From: Methanosalsum zhilinae DSM 4017
GTDB taxonomy: Archaea > Halobacteriota > Methanosarcinia > Methanosarcinales > Methanosarcinaceae
NCBI RefSeq assembly: GCF_000217995.1
Contig: NC_015676.1
Coordinates: 62,001 to 126,000 of the forward strand
DNA: 64,000 nt
Direction of reading: 5' to 3'
A model generated the notes under the pieces. That model ran no database searches. It had not been told where the DNA came from and worked only from the letters and a program-made list of their open reading frames with translations. Shown one piece after another: positions 37,349 through 46,530 of the stretch (its first letter is position 1; each line of letters opens with the position of its first letter). Made by a program: the position numbers and the translations under genes.

Positions 37349-39457
37349 TCAGCTGTCATGGAATTTATTTCTGAGCTTCTCATAAAATATTTTCTGGTTA
37401 CCTTCAGTTCTTCTTGCCAATCTTTCTACAATAAGTTCAGGCGTGCTTCTTGCAATATAATTGTATCTGGGGTTCCTGTCAACTACCAGGTTCAGTTCAG
37501 CATCAAGGCCCTCTGCCTCAATACCATCCACTCTGATATTGCATTCAGTGTTTTCCATGATCAGCTCCGGAAGATGGGATACAAATATTGCTGCACTGTT
37601 CTGTTTTTCTGCAAGCATTTCAAGTATTCCTGCAATGATCCTTGCTGAAGCTCCGGGTTCTGTGATCGATTCCAGTTCATCAACCAGTACGATCTTATCT
37701 GTAGGATCTGCCACTGATGAGAATTCTACAAGTGTGGATTCAAATGCACCAGCATCAAGTGTTCCTTTAGATTTTGCAAAGTAATACATTTTCTCACAGG
37801 GTCCTATTTCCATATCAAGGCAGGGAACAGGAAGTCCCATATGTGCTAGTACTGTACACTGGGCAATGAGGTCCAGAAGAGACGTTTTCCCCCCTGAATT
37901 TACACCACTGAGTATTACCACACTTTCGGAATTGTCTTCAGGACTAAATGATGTATCTCCAACTGAGTAATCGATAGGTGTAATCTCTGTATTGCTGGAA
38001 CTGAGAAAAAGATTCCTTGCACCTCTGAACCCGATTCCCGTATTTTCTATAAGTACCGGCATTGAAAGGTCATATTCACAGGAAAAATGGCCAATTGCAA
38101 AACCTACCTGGAAGTCCAGTACTTCCTTAACCATACTGCGAACCGGTATGATATACTGGTGCAGGTCCCTTGCAACCTTGCGAATGTGTTCAATAGTTTT
38201 TCTTTCGAGCTTGTGCTCAAGCTGCTGCCTGAGTGATCGGACTGCTGATTTATCGATCTCCAATGGGTAGGTGATATGTGTGAAAAAAACCGAATCCAGA
38301 AGAATAATACTTTTCTGATCAAGTTCCAGTTCAGATGCAATCCTTTTTTTTGTATCCCTAACAACTTCCATATATGAGTGATATATTTCTCTCTCCAGCA
38401 TATCCCTTATTTCAATTTCCCCGCTTATAGCGCGAACCATATCCTGACCGCTTAGCGTGAGCTTTCTATCTTCCAGTATTCTGGAGATCCTTGATGTTGC
38501 GTCCTTTACCGCATCCTGGATACACCTGTCCATATGCTCTATGCTCAGGCGCAGCCTGTCTATTTCAGGATCAATTCCCTGTCGCAAACTCCCAGTTTCA
38601 TTGATGTTTAGCAGTATATGTTCTATCCTGTCAGGATCGATATCCCCGAGATGCTCAAATGTTTCATATCCTGCGTTCTTTACTGTGCGAACAACCTCAA
38701 GTGATGCGGTTATTGTATGAAGATTGTGGGCAAAGAAAGAAATGGTATTTTCAGGTATGATCTGCCATTCCTCAGCCTGCCTTAGATCGGAAATGAACTC
38801 CGGATCCACATCTGATGGAAATTCCATTTCCAGAAAACTTCTGTGGGAACAGATGATATGAGAATAGCCGGATATGGCATCAATCAGCTGGTCAGGTAAT
38901 TCTACTAGCTGAACGCTGAACGAATCTGAGAACTGCTGGCGTGCATATTCAAAGTCCTGGCTGTTTGCTGTGATCAGGACTCGATCTCTTATTTTTGGTC
39001 TGGGATATTTCAGACTCAATGGCCTGACCTCTGCCAGTTTTTCCATGAATCCGGGATCAAAATTGATTTTTCGGGCAATCTCTGTATATTCAGAGGTCAT
39101 TTGACGTACGGATTCTATTTCTTGCATCTGAGAGGATGGGTAGGGAAGGTAGATGTTCAGCTTTTCTCTGGCGTATTTTGAAGGTGCGAACCCTTTGATG
39201 ATCTCCAGCACTTTTTCATAGATATCTCTTGCTTCACGGGTTTTGAGAAATTCTGATACTTCTTTTCCTTTACTGATGGCCCTTGCTTCATGTACCAGGG
39301 ACACTGCAAATCTGTGACTTATTCCTTCAATTTCACAGATGCTGGCAATGTCGCCGTCAAGGATTGCAGTAACTGTGATTTCCTCATTTCCAAAGTGCTT
39401 TATTAGGCGCTGGGCCATTTTATCCCCAACACCAGGAATATCCTGAAGATTAATCAT
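37349..39457 (-). CDS. Archaeal MutS-related ATPase with N-terminal HhH
   Basis: The protein has 702 aa. A helix-hairpin-helix at residues 1-40 (IPGVGDKMAQRLIKHFG) binds DNA. A long coiled middle, including an extended helical part near 350-450, leads to a MutS-type ABC ATPase. This has Walker A LSGVNSGGKTSLL, Walker B IVLVDELESITEPGASAR and an FVSHLPEL switch. It lacks the mismatch-binding MutS domain I and the Smr domain of bacterial MutS2, so it is an archaeal MutS2/MutS5-like protein, probably acting on recombination intermediates. Confidence 0.75.
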   Translation of the reverse strand: MINLQDIPGVGDKMAQRLIKHFGNEEITVTAILDGDIASICEIEGISHRFAVSLVHEARAISKGKEVSEFLKTREARDIYEKVLEIIKGFAPSKYAREKLNIYLPYPSSQMQEIESVRQMTSEYTEIARKINFDPGFMEKLAEVRPLSLKYPRPKIRDRVLITANSQDFEYARQQFSDSFSVQLVELPDQLIDAISGYSHIICSHRSFLEMEFPSDVDPEFISDLRQAEEWQIIPENTISFFAHNLHTITASLEVVRTVKNAGYETFEHLGDIDPDRIEHILLNINETGSLRQGIDPEIDRLRLSIEHMDRCIQDAVKDATSRISRILEDRKLTLSGQDMVRAISGEIEIRDMLEREIYHSYMEVVRDTKKRIASELELDQKSIILLDSVFFTHITYPLEIDKSAVRSLRQQLEHKLERKTIEHIRKVARDLHQYIIPVRSMVKEVLDFQVGFAIGHFSCEYDLSMPVLIENTGIGFRGARNLFLSSSNTEITPIDYSVGDTSFSPEDNSESVVILSGVNSGGKTSLLDLIAQCTVLAHMGLPVPCLDMEIGPCEKMYYFAKSKGTLDAGAFESTLVEFSSVADPTDKIVLVDELESITEPGASARIIAGILEMLAEKQNSAAIFVSHLPELIMENTECNIRVDGIEAEGLDAELNLVVDRNPRYNYIARSTPELIVERLARRTEGNQKIFYEKLRNKFHDS

Positions 39458-39501
39458 AATTTCACCTGAACAGGGTTACTGTCTATAAACCACTACTGTA
39501 G

Positions 39502-40374
39502 TTATAAATTTTCGCAATCCTCAGAAAATTCATTAAGGGTACAGTTTCCGGTTCCCTTTTGAACCCTGTATCGGTCATTTTTTGCCATAGTACTGAAATT
39601 TGCAGAGATCGCAGGCTGCATTCTGCTTGCAAGCTTGCGGTTTCTTCTTTTAGCTATATACTGGGAATCATAATAGATCTCCCACAGGTCCTCAAGCCCT
39701 TTATCTGCATTATCTCCGCTTTGAAGATCTACCAGAAATGAGGGATCAACTTCACATACCTGGGATTCAAAACCCAGCAAATTTCCATTTCCAATCCATG
39801 AAATATTTTTATCTATAACTCCTATAACAATATCCGGATTTTTTCTGGCAAGCCACTGGCAGAACATGTCGGATGTTCTGTGATCTGTGCTGACCCTAGC
39901 AATAAGAAGATTACCAAATAGCTCAGGACGGGTGAACATGCACATATGATAAAACTCCTTCTTTACCTCTTTCATGTACCTGAAATACCTTTGTCCCTGC
40001 CTGTACTGGGGTATGTATAGCATTTCTTTTCTTCCTTTACACGCCTTTAAGAGATCAACAAGTTCCAGTGGTTTGCATTTCCTGTGTCTGAGTACAGTTT
40101 CTATAAACTCAACAGGATTTTGATGCAGATTGATATCTGAGGGATCATTTCTGAAGAAAACCTGTGCTGCAAGCTATGATATGCTGCAATGGTCCCATGA
40201 AGTATCAAAAAATGATGATGAACTCTGTTTTTCAATTTCTTTTTCTGCATATTCGCTAAGCTGTGTGCTCTGGATGCATTCATCACTGAATACGATATCA
40301 ATATCCGTGTACTTTTCAGTTGCAAGACAGGCGGTAAGTATTCCTCTCACATTTTGCCGAAATCTAATGATCAA
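39502..40374 (-). CDS. DUF4130-family DNA-metabolism protein with in-frame TAG (possible pyrrolysine)
   Basis: If the TAG at 40174-40176 is read through, the frame encodes 290 residues with the special residue at position 67. Without readthrough it splits into 66 aa and a later ATG piece from 40023. No frameshift is needed. The C-terminal end (LWEIYYDSQYIAKRRNRKLASRMQP) fits DUF4130 (TIGR03915-like), whose genes pair with the adjacent radical SAM family. The TTG start at 40374 overlaps the radical SAM stop, with GGAGG eight bases upstream. It could be a selenocysteine-like pyrrolysine insertion, a regulated stop, or a young pseudogene. Confidence 0.6.
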
Positions 40375-41510
40375 GATCCGCTCCTCCAGAAATGGTCAAG
40401 CCGAGTTTGGCTTTTCCCCTGAATTATTATGTATGGCCTTGCTCTTGAAACTGCAACCCCCAGTCTTGCAAGTTCCTGCTCACTGTTGATAGTATCTGCA
40501 TGGATGATCCTTTCTGCACTGACTGGTCCAATCCCTGGTACCATGAGCAGTTCATGCCGATTTGCACTGTTTATATCAACAGGATACATGTCAGGATTGG
40601 CAGCTGCAAGAAGTATTTTTGGGTCATCATCAGTTAGATTTCCGATGTCATCGAATATGGGATCAAAATCCCGTGCTTTGAGGCCATAGTCCTTGAGAAG
40701 ATAGGAAGCCTGATAGAGACGTGTTTCTTTCCATCTGGGTGAGGATGGTTCCTTTTCAAGAGGAGTACCCGGAACAGGATCAAAACTCATAAAGTAAGGT
40801 CTTCTCAGACCATATCTGTTCATAAACCTGTTAACGGTCTGTATCATATTGCGATCAGACTCATTTAGAAGACCTACCACAAACTGGGTATCATTTGCGC
40901 CTATGATTCTGGTATCATTATGTTCACAACGTCTTCTGCGTACCATATCATGTATCCACCTGAGGCGCATGAGAACATCATTCTGATAATCAAAGTTTGG
41001 GCATATATGGGAATAATTGACTGAGCTGGTAGTCTCGGCGTTTATTCCGAATTTGTTTGCATACTCTGAGATGGTCTCGAGAAGATGTTTCGGGGTACCA
41101 GGCATGAGCCGCACATGTATGTATCCATTAAATCCCTGTTCTCTGAGAAGTGTTACTACCTCAAGCTGGCGATATGCGGTATTCTCAGGATCACCAATTA
41201 TTCCTGAAGAAAGAAATAATCCTTCAATGGTGTTTTTTCTGTAGAATGACCAGGTAATTTTAGCAATTTCCTCAGGTGAGAGTGAAGCTCTTGCAGTATC
41301 TCTCATACTTCGGTTTGGACAGTACAGGCATTCTCCTGAACAGTGGTTTGTAAGAAGTGTTTTGTATAGCTGTATGCACCGTCCATCCGGTCCAAAGGCG
41401 TGGCATACTGCGGTCTGGTTACAGCTATCATATTTTGTTCCGGCTGATAGCAACCTGATCCTTTCCTGGAGTGTTCGATGAAAACCAGATGTATGGGTGT
41501 CACTGGTCAT
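40371..41510 (-). CDS. Putative DNA modification/repair radical SAM protein
   Basis: The protein has 379 aa. The radical SAM cluster motif CSGECLYC (CX3CX2C, near residue 57) opens the barrel. A helix-hairpin-helix (HELLMVPGIGPVSAERII, residues ~318-336) closes the protein and should contact DNA. This matches the TIGR03916 family, found beside DUF4130 genes and sometimes linked to uracil-DNA glycosylase. The chemistry is unknown. It runs directly into the DUF4130 gene with a TTGA overlap, so the two are coupled. Confidence 0.82.
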   Translation of the reverse strand: MTSDTHTSGFHRTLQERIRLLSAGTKYDSCNQTAVCHAFGPDGRCIQLYKTLLTNHCSGECLYCPNRSMRDTARASLSPEEIAKITWSFYRKNTIEGLFLSSGIIGDPENTAYRQLEVVTLLREQGFNGYIHVRLMPGTPKHLLETISEYANKFGINAETTSSVNYSHICPNFDYQNDVLMRLRWIHDMVRRRRCEHNDTRIIGANDTQFVVGLLNESDRNMIQTVNRFMNRYGLRRPYFMSFDPVPGTPLEKEPSSPRWKETRLYQASYLLKDYGLKARDFDPIFDDIGNLTDDDPKILLAAANPDMYPVDINSANRHELLMVPGIGPVSAERIIHADTINSEQELARLGVAVSRARPYIIIQGKSQTRLDHFWRSGS

Positions 41511-41566
41511 TGAAGACTATTTTGGACAGGATAATATAAGTCCATGATCCAGGCAGGGTGAAAGTA

Positions 41567-42082
41567 TTATTCCTTAATAGATATCACAAGTCTTTTTTTG
41601 GTAACTGCCTCCAGTTTTTTCCAGTCTATAGTTGCATCCTTTTCAAGTACGAACTCTTCTGCGGTCTTGTCAGATAGTTTTCCATCAACTTCAAATACGT
41701 ACAATCCTTCTTCTCCGTCAGATGATACTATCAGGTCTCTATCCCCCACCTTTTTTACCTCCAGAGCTGACACCATTTTAAGAGCATCCAGAAGCTTTGT
41801 ACCCTTATCAATCTCAACCATCTCTGTGGGTGCAAAGGAGTCAAGTGCTGTATGTATGTTCTCTGCCCTGATCTTAAGTATATGTGATTTCCCAAATATT
41901 CTGCGTTCTACCAGATCAGCCTCTTCCAGGACCTTTACATGTTTTGCAGCAACAGGTACTGATATGTTGAGCTCTCTGGCAAGACCTGAAATATGCATCT
42001 CATTCTCACTGAGCAATTGCAGCATGTTGATCCGTGTGCTGCTTCCAATAGCTTTGAACACTTTGTTACCTTTTAGAGTCAT
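41567..42082 (-). CDS. ArsR-type winged-helix regulator
   Basis: The protein has 171 aa. The N-terminal winged helix (KAIGSSTRINMLQLLSENE, LARELNISVPVAAKHVKVLEEADLV) is followed by a beta-rich domain of about 80 residues. Regulators of this shape are common in Methanosarcinales. The ligand is unknown. ATG at 42082 lies ~25 bases after a TTTATATAT box at about 42105-42113, so its mRNA is probably leaderless. The in-frame TTG at 42103 lies inside the promoter. Confidence 0.75.
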   Translation of the reverse strand: MTLKGNKVFKAIGSSTRINMLQLLSENEMHISGLARELNISVPVAAKHVKVLEEADLVERRIFGKSHILKIRAENIHTALDSFAPTEMVEIDKGTKLLDALKMVSALEVKKVGDRDLIVSSDGEEGLYVFEVDGKLSDKTAEEFVLEKDATIDWKKLEAVTKKRLVISIKE

Positions 42083-42104
42083 ATATGTATCTTTTAAACG
42101 CAAC

Positions 42105-42113
42105 GATATATAA
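42105..42113 (-). promoter_or_regulatory. TATA box of the ArsR-type regulator
   Basis: TTTATATAT, read on the minus strand, is followed about 25 bases later by the gene's ATG with no ribosome binding site. This places initiation at the start codon. Confidence 0.4.
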
Positions 42114-42257
42114 ACATTGTTCCTTAATCATGATGAAGACATCTGTGACATGGGGTGGATCATTCTGCTGTAATGGTTATCGCAAGCCTTATAATTAACC
42201 TGGATAGTAATTTCTAAATACTTTTACATATATGTTCGATTGACTGCAGGCGTTGCT

Positions 42258-42677
42258 ATGCTCTTAAAAAACAGTACTGATACTATTTCTACCACTTCTC
42301 CATCTCGATCATGCATCCGGACCAGCGAGCATGCAGTGTCTGATGTAGTGGGAACGATTCTGATGGTTACGATTACAGTAATCATGGCGTCCCTTATCAG
42401 CATGAGCGTTTTTGCAATAAATCCCCCTCCAGATGTTCCCCAGATAAATTACAATGTACAGAATAACGGATCTCTGGTAGATCTGGTTCACATGGGAGGT
42501 GAACCTGTAGAGGTATCTGATCTGAGATTTATACATGAGGGCCAGGAGATCAATATCAGCAACATATCGCAGATCAACGAAACAGGAACCTGGAGAATCG
42601 GCACGGTAATCTCCCTGGATGCAGATACCACCCGTATAGTTATTGTCCACATCCCTTCACAGGAGCTTATCAGATGA
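42258..42677 (+). CDS. Archaeal type IV pilin-like protein
   Basis: The protein has 139 aa. After a ~27-residue leader with basic residues (SRSCIRTSEH) comes the archaeal pilin N-terminal hydrophobic helix AVSDVVGTILMVTITVIMAS. The rest is a small beta domain with N-glycosylation sequons (NIS, NET). It would be processed by a prepilin peptidase and assembled in a pseudopilus or membrane-anchored structure. ATG at 42258 was chosen; a TTG at 42240 is in frame. It overlaps the next gene by four bases. Confidence 0.75.
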   Translation: MLLKNSTDTISTTSPSRSCIRTSEHAVSDVVGTILMVTITVIMASLISMSVFAINPPPDVPQINYNVQNNGSLVDLVHMGGEPVEVSDLRFIHEGQEINISNISQINETGTWRIGTVISLDADTTRIVIVHIPSQELIR

Positions 42678-44092
42678 GATCCCTGAAAGATGATGATAGT
42701 GCAGTATCGGTTGTTATTGGCACAGTCCTGATTCTGGCAATACTAGTTACATTCATGGCAGGCTTTCTCAATTACTGGGTTCCGGTGTACGAAAAGCAGA
42801 ATGAAATGGATCATAGCAGGGAAGTACTGGGCAGTTTTACGGATATACAGATGAAAATTGATAATATTGATCATTTTCCAGTAAGGATTCCTATAGACGT
42901 AGGTACTAACAGTATTTTCTATCTGTCCGGTACTCGAACTTATGGTGAACTGGAAGTTAATGAAAGCGATTACTGGATTACAATAACCTCTGAAAATTTC
43001 AATGGGAATGGGAACAGCAATGGCAATGTAGATAATGATTTTACTCAAATATCTAATTGGGAAAATTTAGCAGAAATGAGTCTTGATGGGAATTATATTC
43101 TAATGAATGATTTAGACGAAAACACAGATGATTATGAAGATTTTGGTGAAGATTGGACTCCTATTGATAATTTTGATGGTACTTTTGATGGCAATGGCTA
43201 TACTATAACTGGGCTGACAATCACGGCAACAGGCAATGGCAATGAATTAGGCCTTTTTGGTTCTGCTAATGGCAATGCAGTAATTAAGAATGTTGAATTA
43301 TTAAATATTAATATTAATTTGACTGGACAAGCTGGTAGTCAGGCTTCTAATAATAACAATATTGGTGGTCTGATAGGAACCAATTCTGGAACGATTGAGA
43401 ATTCAAGTTCAAATGGTTCTATAAATATTCATGCCTCCGGCGGTGGTTCTAATAATAACAACGTCGGTGGTTTGGTCGGATTGAATACAGAAGATGGAAT
43501 AGTTATTAATTCAGAATCAACTGTTAATCTTGATAATATTAATTTGGGTGGGGGTAATAATGAAATCGGTAACCCAATCGGAAATAACAAAGGTGAGATT
43601 ATAGATAATGGTAACAATAACGGTAATAACGACGACCCAATTCAAGAAGAAGTTGAAATTTTCAGTGCAGGTTCCATTAGCTTAACTTCTGATTACAATT
43701 CACTGGTAAACCAAAAGTACATTTATGCACAGGGTTCAATCATATTGGAACAAGATGAAGGTGGTGTGTTATGGGAAGAACCATTACTAAGATACAATCA
43801 TTCCAGCCAGACAATTTACATCCGACTTGTGGAAATTGAAGGTAATCGTGTTTCATATGGCAATTTTAAAGATAGTTTAAGAATCACCTTAATTGATAGA
43901 AAAACAAGTGCATTAAGTCCTGCAAGTGATGGTGAGATAAAAATTCAATATAAAGAGAATGATCTGTGGAATAAGGCATTTGAAGATTTCTTTAATAATA
44001 TTCCAGGAAATACTTATTCACCAGGTGAAATTATCATACACTCTGAGAACTTGAATCTGATTGTAGAAAAAATAGTGATTGAAGTACAATAA
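42674..44092 (+). CDS. Pilin-like surface protein with inserted GLUG repeats
   Basis: The protein has 472 aa. The start DDDSAVSVVIGTVLILAILVTFMAGF is an archaeal pilin/flagellin-like helix. Residues ~115-310 form a repeat region with GLUG-like units (GTFDGNGYTITGL, GGLIGTNSGTIENSSSNG, GGLVGLNTEDGIVINSES). It is very rich in asparagine and glycine and more AT-rich than its neighbours. The C-terminal ~160 residues resume a pilin-associated beta domain. GLUG repeats are known in surface and adhesive proteins. The ATG overlaps the upstream pilin stop. It is probably an extracellular adhesin; the partner is unknown. Confidence 0.68.
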   Translation: MRSLKDDDSAVSVVIGTVLILAILVTFMAGFLNYWVPVYEKQNEMDHSREVLGSFTDIQMKIDNIDHFPVRIPIDVGTNSIFYLSGTRTYGELEVNESDYWITITSENFNGNGNSNGNVDNDFTQISNWENLAEMSLDGNYILMNDLDENTDDYEDFGEDWTPIDNFDGTFDGNGYTITGLTITATGNGNELGLFGSANGNAVIKNVELLNININLTGQAGSQASNNNNIGGLIGTNSGTIENSSSNGSINIHASGGGSNNNNVGGLVGLNTEDGIVINSESTVNLDNINLGGGNNEIGNPIGNNKGEIIDNGNNNGNNDDPIQEEVEIFSAGSISLTSDYNSLVNQKYIYAQGSIILEQDEGGVLWEEPLLRYNHSSQTIYIRLVEIEGNRVSYGNFKDSLRITLIDRKTSALSPASDGEIKIQYKENDLWNKAFEDFFNNIPGNTYSPGEIIIHSENLNLIVEKIVIEVQ

Positions 44093-44284
44093 ACGGCTGA
44101 TAGATGTATGGTCAATGAATTCGGGCTGTGTCATTGAGTATGTTTCAAAAAGCGTTTCATTTTTGAGACTAAAAAGATAGATTTAATTTTCAGCTATCTG
44201 GACTGTATTGATACTCTATTTATACCTGATAATAACCTTCTGTAGCTTTTACAGAAAACCTTAAATCCGTGTTTGTGTTTGCAT

Positions 44285-44722
44285 ATGCAGGTGATTATCA
44301 TTAAAGCAAGAATAGAAACTGATAAAGGAAATATTGATCTTGAACTGTTCGAGAAGGATGCGCCAAATACAGTGGCAAATTTTGTTAAGCTTGCAGAATC
44401 TGGATTCTATGACGGGCTGACGTTCCACCGTGTTATTTCTGATTTTGTGATTCAGGGCGGGTGCCCAAAAGGTAATGGTACAGGTGGTCCGGGATATACC
44501 ATCAAATGTGAGATCAATCAGAATAAACATGGTACAGGTGCCCTTTCGATGGCACATGCAGGAAAGGATACAGGTGGCAGCCAGTTCTTCATAACTCACT
44601 CTCCACAGCCGCATCTTGATGGTGTTCATACTGTATTTGGGAAGGTAATAAAGGGCATGGATGTGGTAAATCGCATACGCCCAGGCGATGTAATGAACAG
44701 AGTAACTATCACCAGGAATTGA
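44285..44722 (+). CDS. ppiB: Peptidyl-prolyl cis-trans isomerase (cyclophilin)
   Basis: The protein has 145 aa. Cyclophilin signatures [41 protein letters not shown] and [12 protein letters not shown] contain the catalytic arginine, phenylalanine and histidine. It accelerates proline isomerisation in protein folding. There is no signal peptide, so it is cytoplasmic. ATG at 44285 lies ~25 bases after a TTAAAT box and could be a leaderless start. A GGTGAT lies at 44290 with an in-frame ATT four bases later, giving an alternative shorter start. Confidence 0.93.
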   Translation: MQVIIIKARIETDKGNIDLELFEKDAPNTVANFVKLAESGFYDGLTFHRVISDFVIQGGCPKGNGTGGPGYTIKCEINQNKHGTGALSMAHAGKDTGGSQFFITHSPQPHLDGVHTVFGKVIKGMDVVNRIRPGDVMNRVTITRN

Positions 44723-44752
44723 TCTGCCATCAGGGCTCAATACCCGGTCTTT

Positions 44753-45463
44753 TCATATTTTTTTATAGGCATTAAGTTCTCTTGCACATGATTCCAGTGT
44801 ACCGGTTCCTGTTATGTCCGGCTCAGTTCCATTTTTAGTCATTGTGTCTGCTGTTTTTGGACCTATTGCAACAGTGATTATGTTTCGAAGATCATTTTCT
44901 GTAAGCCTGGAAGAGCTAAATGATTTTGAACTGGTGAATACCACTGCATCGACCTTTGAATTTGCAACAAGATCCTTTAGATCACTTCCTGCAGCTACAA
45001 GTTCATAACATATACCTTCAATCACCCTTGCTCCCAGATCCTCAAGTGACCTTATAAGTTCAGTGTTTGGGACGCCTGCCCTTGCAACACCTATGGTTTT
45101 ACCCCAGGCTCTGCAATGAAGGTACTGTGAAAAATGTTCTGAGGAATATGCAGGAAGCATTTCTGTACTGAACCCATTTTCCCTGACGGAGCTGGCAGTT
45201 TCAGGACCTATACTGATGATTGTTATGCTGGTGTCCAGATGGTCGCATTCATTAAAAAAATATGTAACACCAAGTGAACTGGTAAAGATCAGATAATCTA
45301 CCTGTGCCTTCTTGATCTCACCAAGCAGCCTTCTTAGAGATGATGGATCATCCGGTTTCTTTGAGCGGATTGTTGGTGTAAGGTATGCAGTATGTCCATA
45401 TTCTGCAAATAAGCGGACAGTACCTTTGTCTTTTTCTTTAAGTTTTGTGACTGCAACTTTCAT
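44753..45463 (-). CDS. hemD: Uroporphyrinogen-III synthase
   Basis: The protein has 236 aa and a two-lobed HemD fold. It has MKVAVTKLKEKDKG, IFTSSLGVTYFF in lobe one, VARAGVPNTELI and VVFTSSKSFSS in lobe two, and IGPKTADTMTKNGTEPDI near the end. It closes hydroxymethylbilane into uroporphyrinogen III for siroheme, F430 and cobamide. HemD is poorly conserved, but length and these motifs fit. The ATG overlaps the cam stop (45460-45463). Confidence 0.85.
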   Translation of the reverse strand: MKVAVTKLKEKDKGTVRLFAEYGHTAYLTPTIRSKKPDDPSSLRRLLGEIKKAQVDYLIFTSSLGVTYFFNECDHLDTSITIISIGPETASSVRENGFSTEMLPAYSSEHFSQYLHCRAWGKTIGVARAGVPNTELIRSLEDLGARVIEGICYELVAAGSDLKDLVANSKVDAVVFTSSKSFSSSRLTENDLRNIITVAIGPKTADTMTKNGTEPDITGTGTLESCARELNAYKKI

Positions 45464-46119
45464 TCTCGCATGTATCCCTCTGCCAGGTCAATATTGACCT
45501 TCACAACAGCTTTGTTTGTATTGATATATGGGTATCCGTCGTATATCTCAGGGAGGCTGTCAGCGGACTTTTGATCTGTAATCACAACTCCCGCAGGTAC
45601 ATATCTTCCATCAGGGATGCTTACTCCAATGACTCCGGATTTTGGTTCAAGCACACAGCCCTTACCAACCCTTGCATTGAATACAAGGGATTGCATTGCA
45701 ATGAAGGTATCATCTCCTATATAGGCAGGACCATGTACCTGTGACTGGTGGGCCAGAGATACTCTTTTTCCAACATAGACTGCATATTTATTGCCTTCAT
45801 ATTCTACAAGTCTTTCTTCAATAGGATTGCCCTGCTGGTCTGCAGCTTCAAGGGCATGTATGACCACCCCATCCTGCACATTGCTCATCTCATCTATAAG
45901 GAATGGTGTTCCTTCATCTGCTCTGATGCATGCATAAGGTGAAACCATCACCTTTGGTCCTATTGTGACATCGCCTATTATTGCAGCCATTGGATGAATA
46001 CAGGCACTTTCATCAATTTCCGGGGTACTGCACTGCCGGTTACAGGATATGGATGGGTTCTGCATGATATTTGATGCAGGCTCATTGAATTTACGTCTAC
46101 TCTCTGAAAATTCTGACAT
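45460..46119 (-). CDS. cam: Gamma-class carbonic anhydrase, Cam type
   Basis: The protein has 219 aa with a left-handed beta-helix. The zinc histidines lie in VVIHALE and VSLAHQSQVHGPAYIG. The substrate residues of Cam (R and D/E in IRADEG, Q in SNVQDG) are present. The acidic loop HALEAADQQGNPIEERLVEYEG matches Methanosarcina thermophila Cam rather than short CamH proteins. Cam is exported in M. thermophila, but the N terminus here (MSEFSESRRKFNEPAS) has no signal peptide, suggesting a cytoplasmic enzyme that interconverts CO2 and bicarbonate. Confidence 0.9.
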   Translation of the reverse strand: MSEFSESRRKFNEPASNIMQNPSISCNRQCSTPEIDESACIHPMAAIIGDVTIGPKVMVSPYACIRADEGTPFLIDEMSNVQDGVVIHALEAADQQGNPIEERLVEYEGNKYAVYVGKRVSLAHQSQVHGPAYIGDDTFIAMQSLVFNARVGKGCVLEPKSGVIGVSIPDGRYVPAGVVITDQKSADSLPEIYDGYPYINTNKAVVKVNIDLAEGYMRE

Positions 46120-46289
46120 TTTTGCTCACCTATTGGTTCTGATCGTTCTGCTAATGAGTATTAATCCAGATAATATTGCTGTTAATAATTATAAATTATT
46201 CTGTTAAAACCAGATAAAGAAACTCTGATACATTTATACTGATATTGCAACTATGGCTATTTTACTGGTGTCTTTGAAAAAAGAAAAGC
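46120..46289. other. Intergenic region, no gene seen
   Basis: This AT-rich stretch separates cam from tRNA-Arg. I see no ORF or repeat. It forms a 411-base gene-free gap with the tRNA and the ilvE promoter. Confidence 0.4.
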
Positions 46290-46363
46290 GGACCCGGTGG
46301 GATTTGAACCCACGACCCCCGGGTTAGAAGCCCGGTGCTATATCCTGGCTAAGCCACGGGACC
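46290..46363 (-). tRNA. tRNA-Arg (TCT)
   Basis: A 74-nt cloverleaf lies on the minus strand, with anticodon loop CTTCTAA in stem CCGGG/CCCGG and T loop TTCAAAT. The acceptor GGTCCCG/CGGGTCC has one U-U mismatch at positions 3:70. No CCA is encoded. Confidence 0.93.
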
Positions 46364-46468
46364 GTTTGTATTATTAATTCCAGTGGAGTACGAAATAGAT
46401 GTTTATACATAAAAGGTTTTTGTATATTTCGTTTGGTTTGAAGAAATATTCCAGAATTGCACATAAAT

Positions 46469-46482
46469 ATACATATATATTA
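46469..46482 (+). promoter_or_regulatory. TATA promoter of ilvE
   Basis: An ATACATATATATTA box lies about 55 bases before the ilvE ATG, leaving a ~25-base leader that contains GAGGAT near 46523. Confidence 0.4.
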
Positions 46483-46530
46483 GTGCAAATATCAGGAATT
46501 ATTATCTGGATTTCAAGCTGAGGATTATAT

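Noticed and set aside
37340-37648. 102-aa ORF on plus strand after hisB
   Set aside because: It lies antisense to the C-terminal coding part of the MutS-like gene and has no family match.
44290-44302. ATT start for the cyclophilin gene
   Set aside because: GGTGAT-N4-ATT fits, but a canonical ATG at 44285 with a TATA box 25 bases upstream is adequate. I only record it as an alternative.
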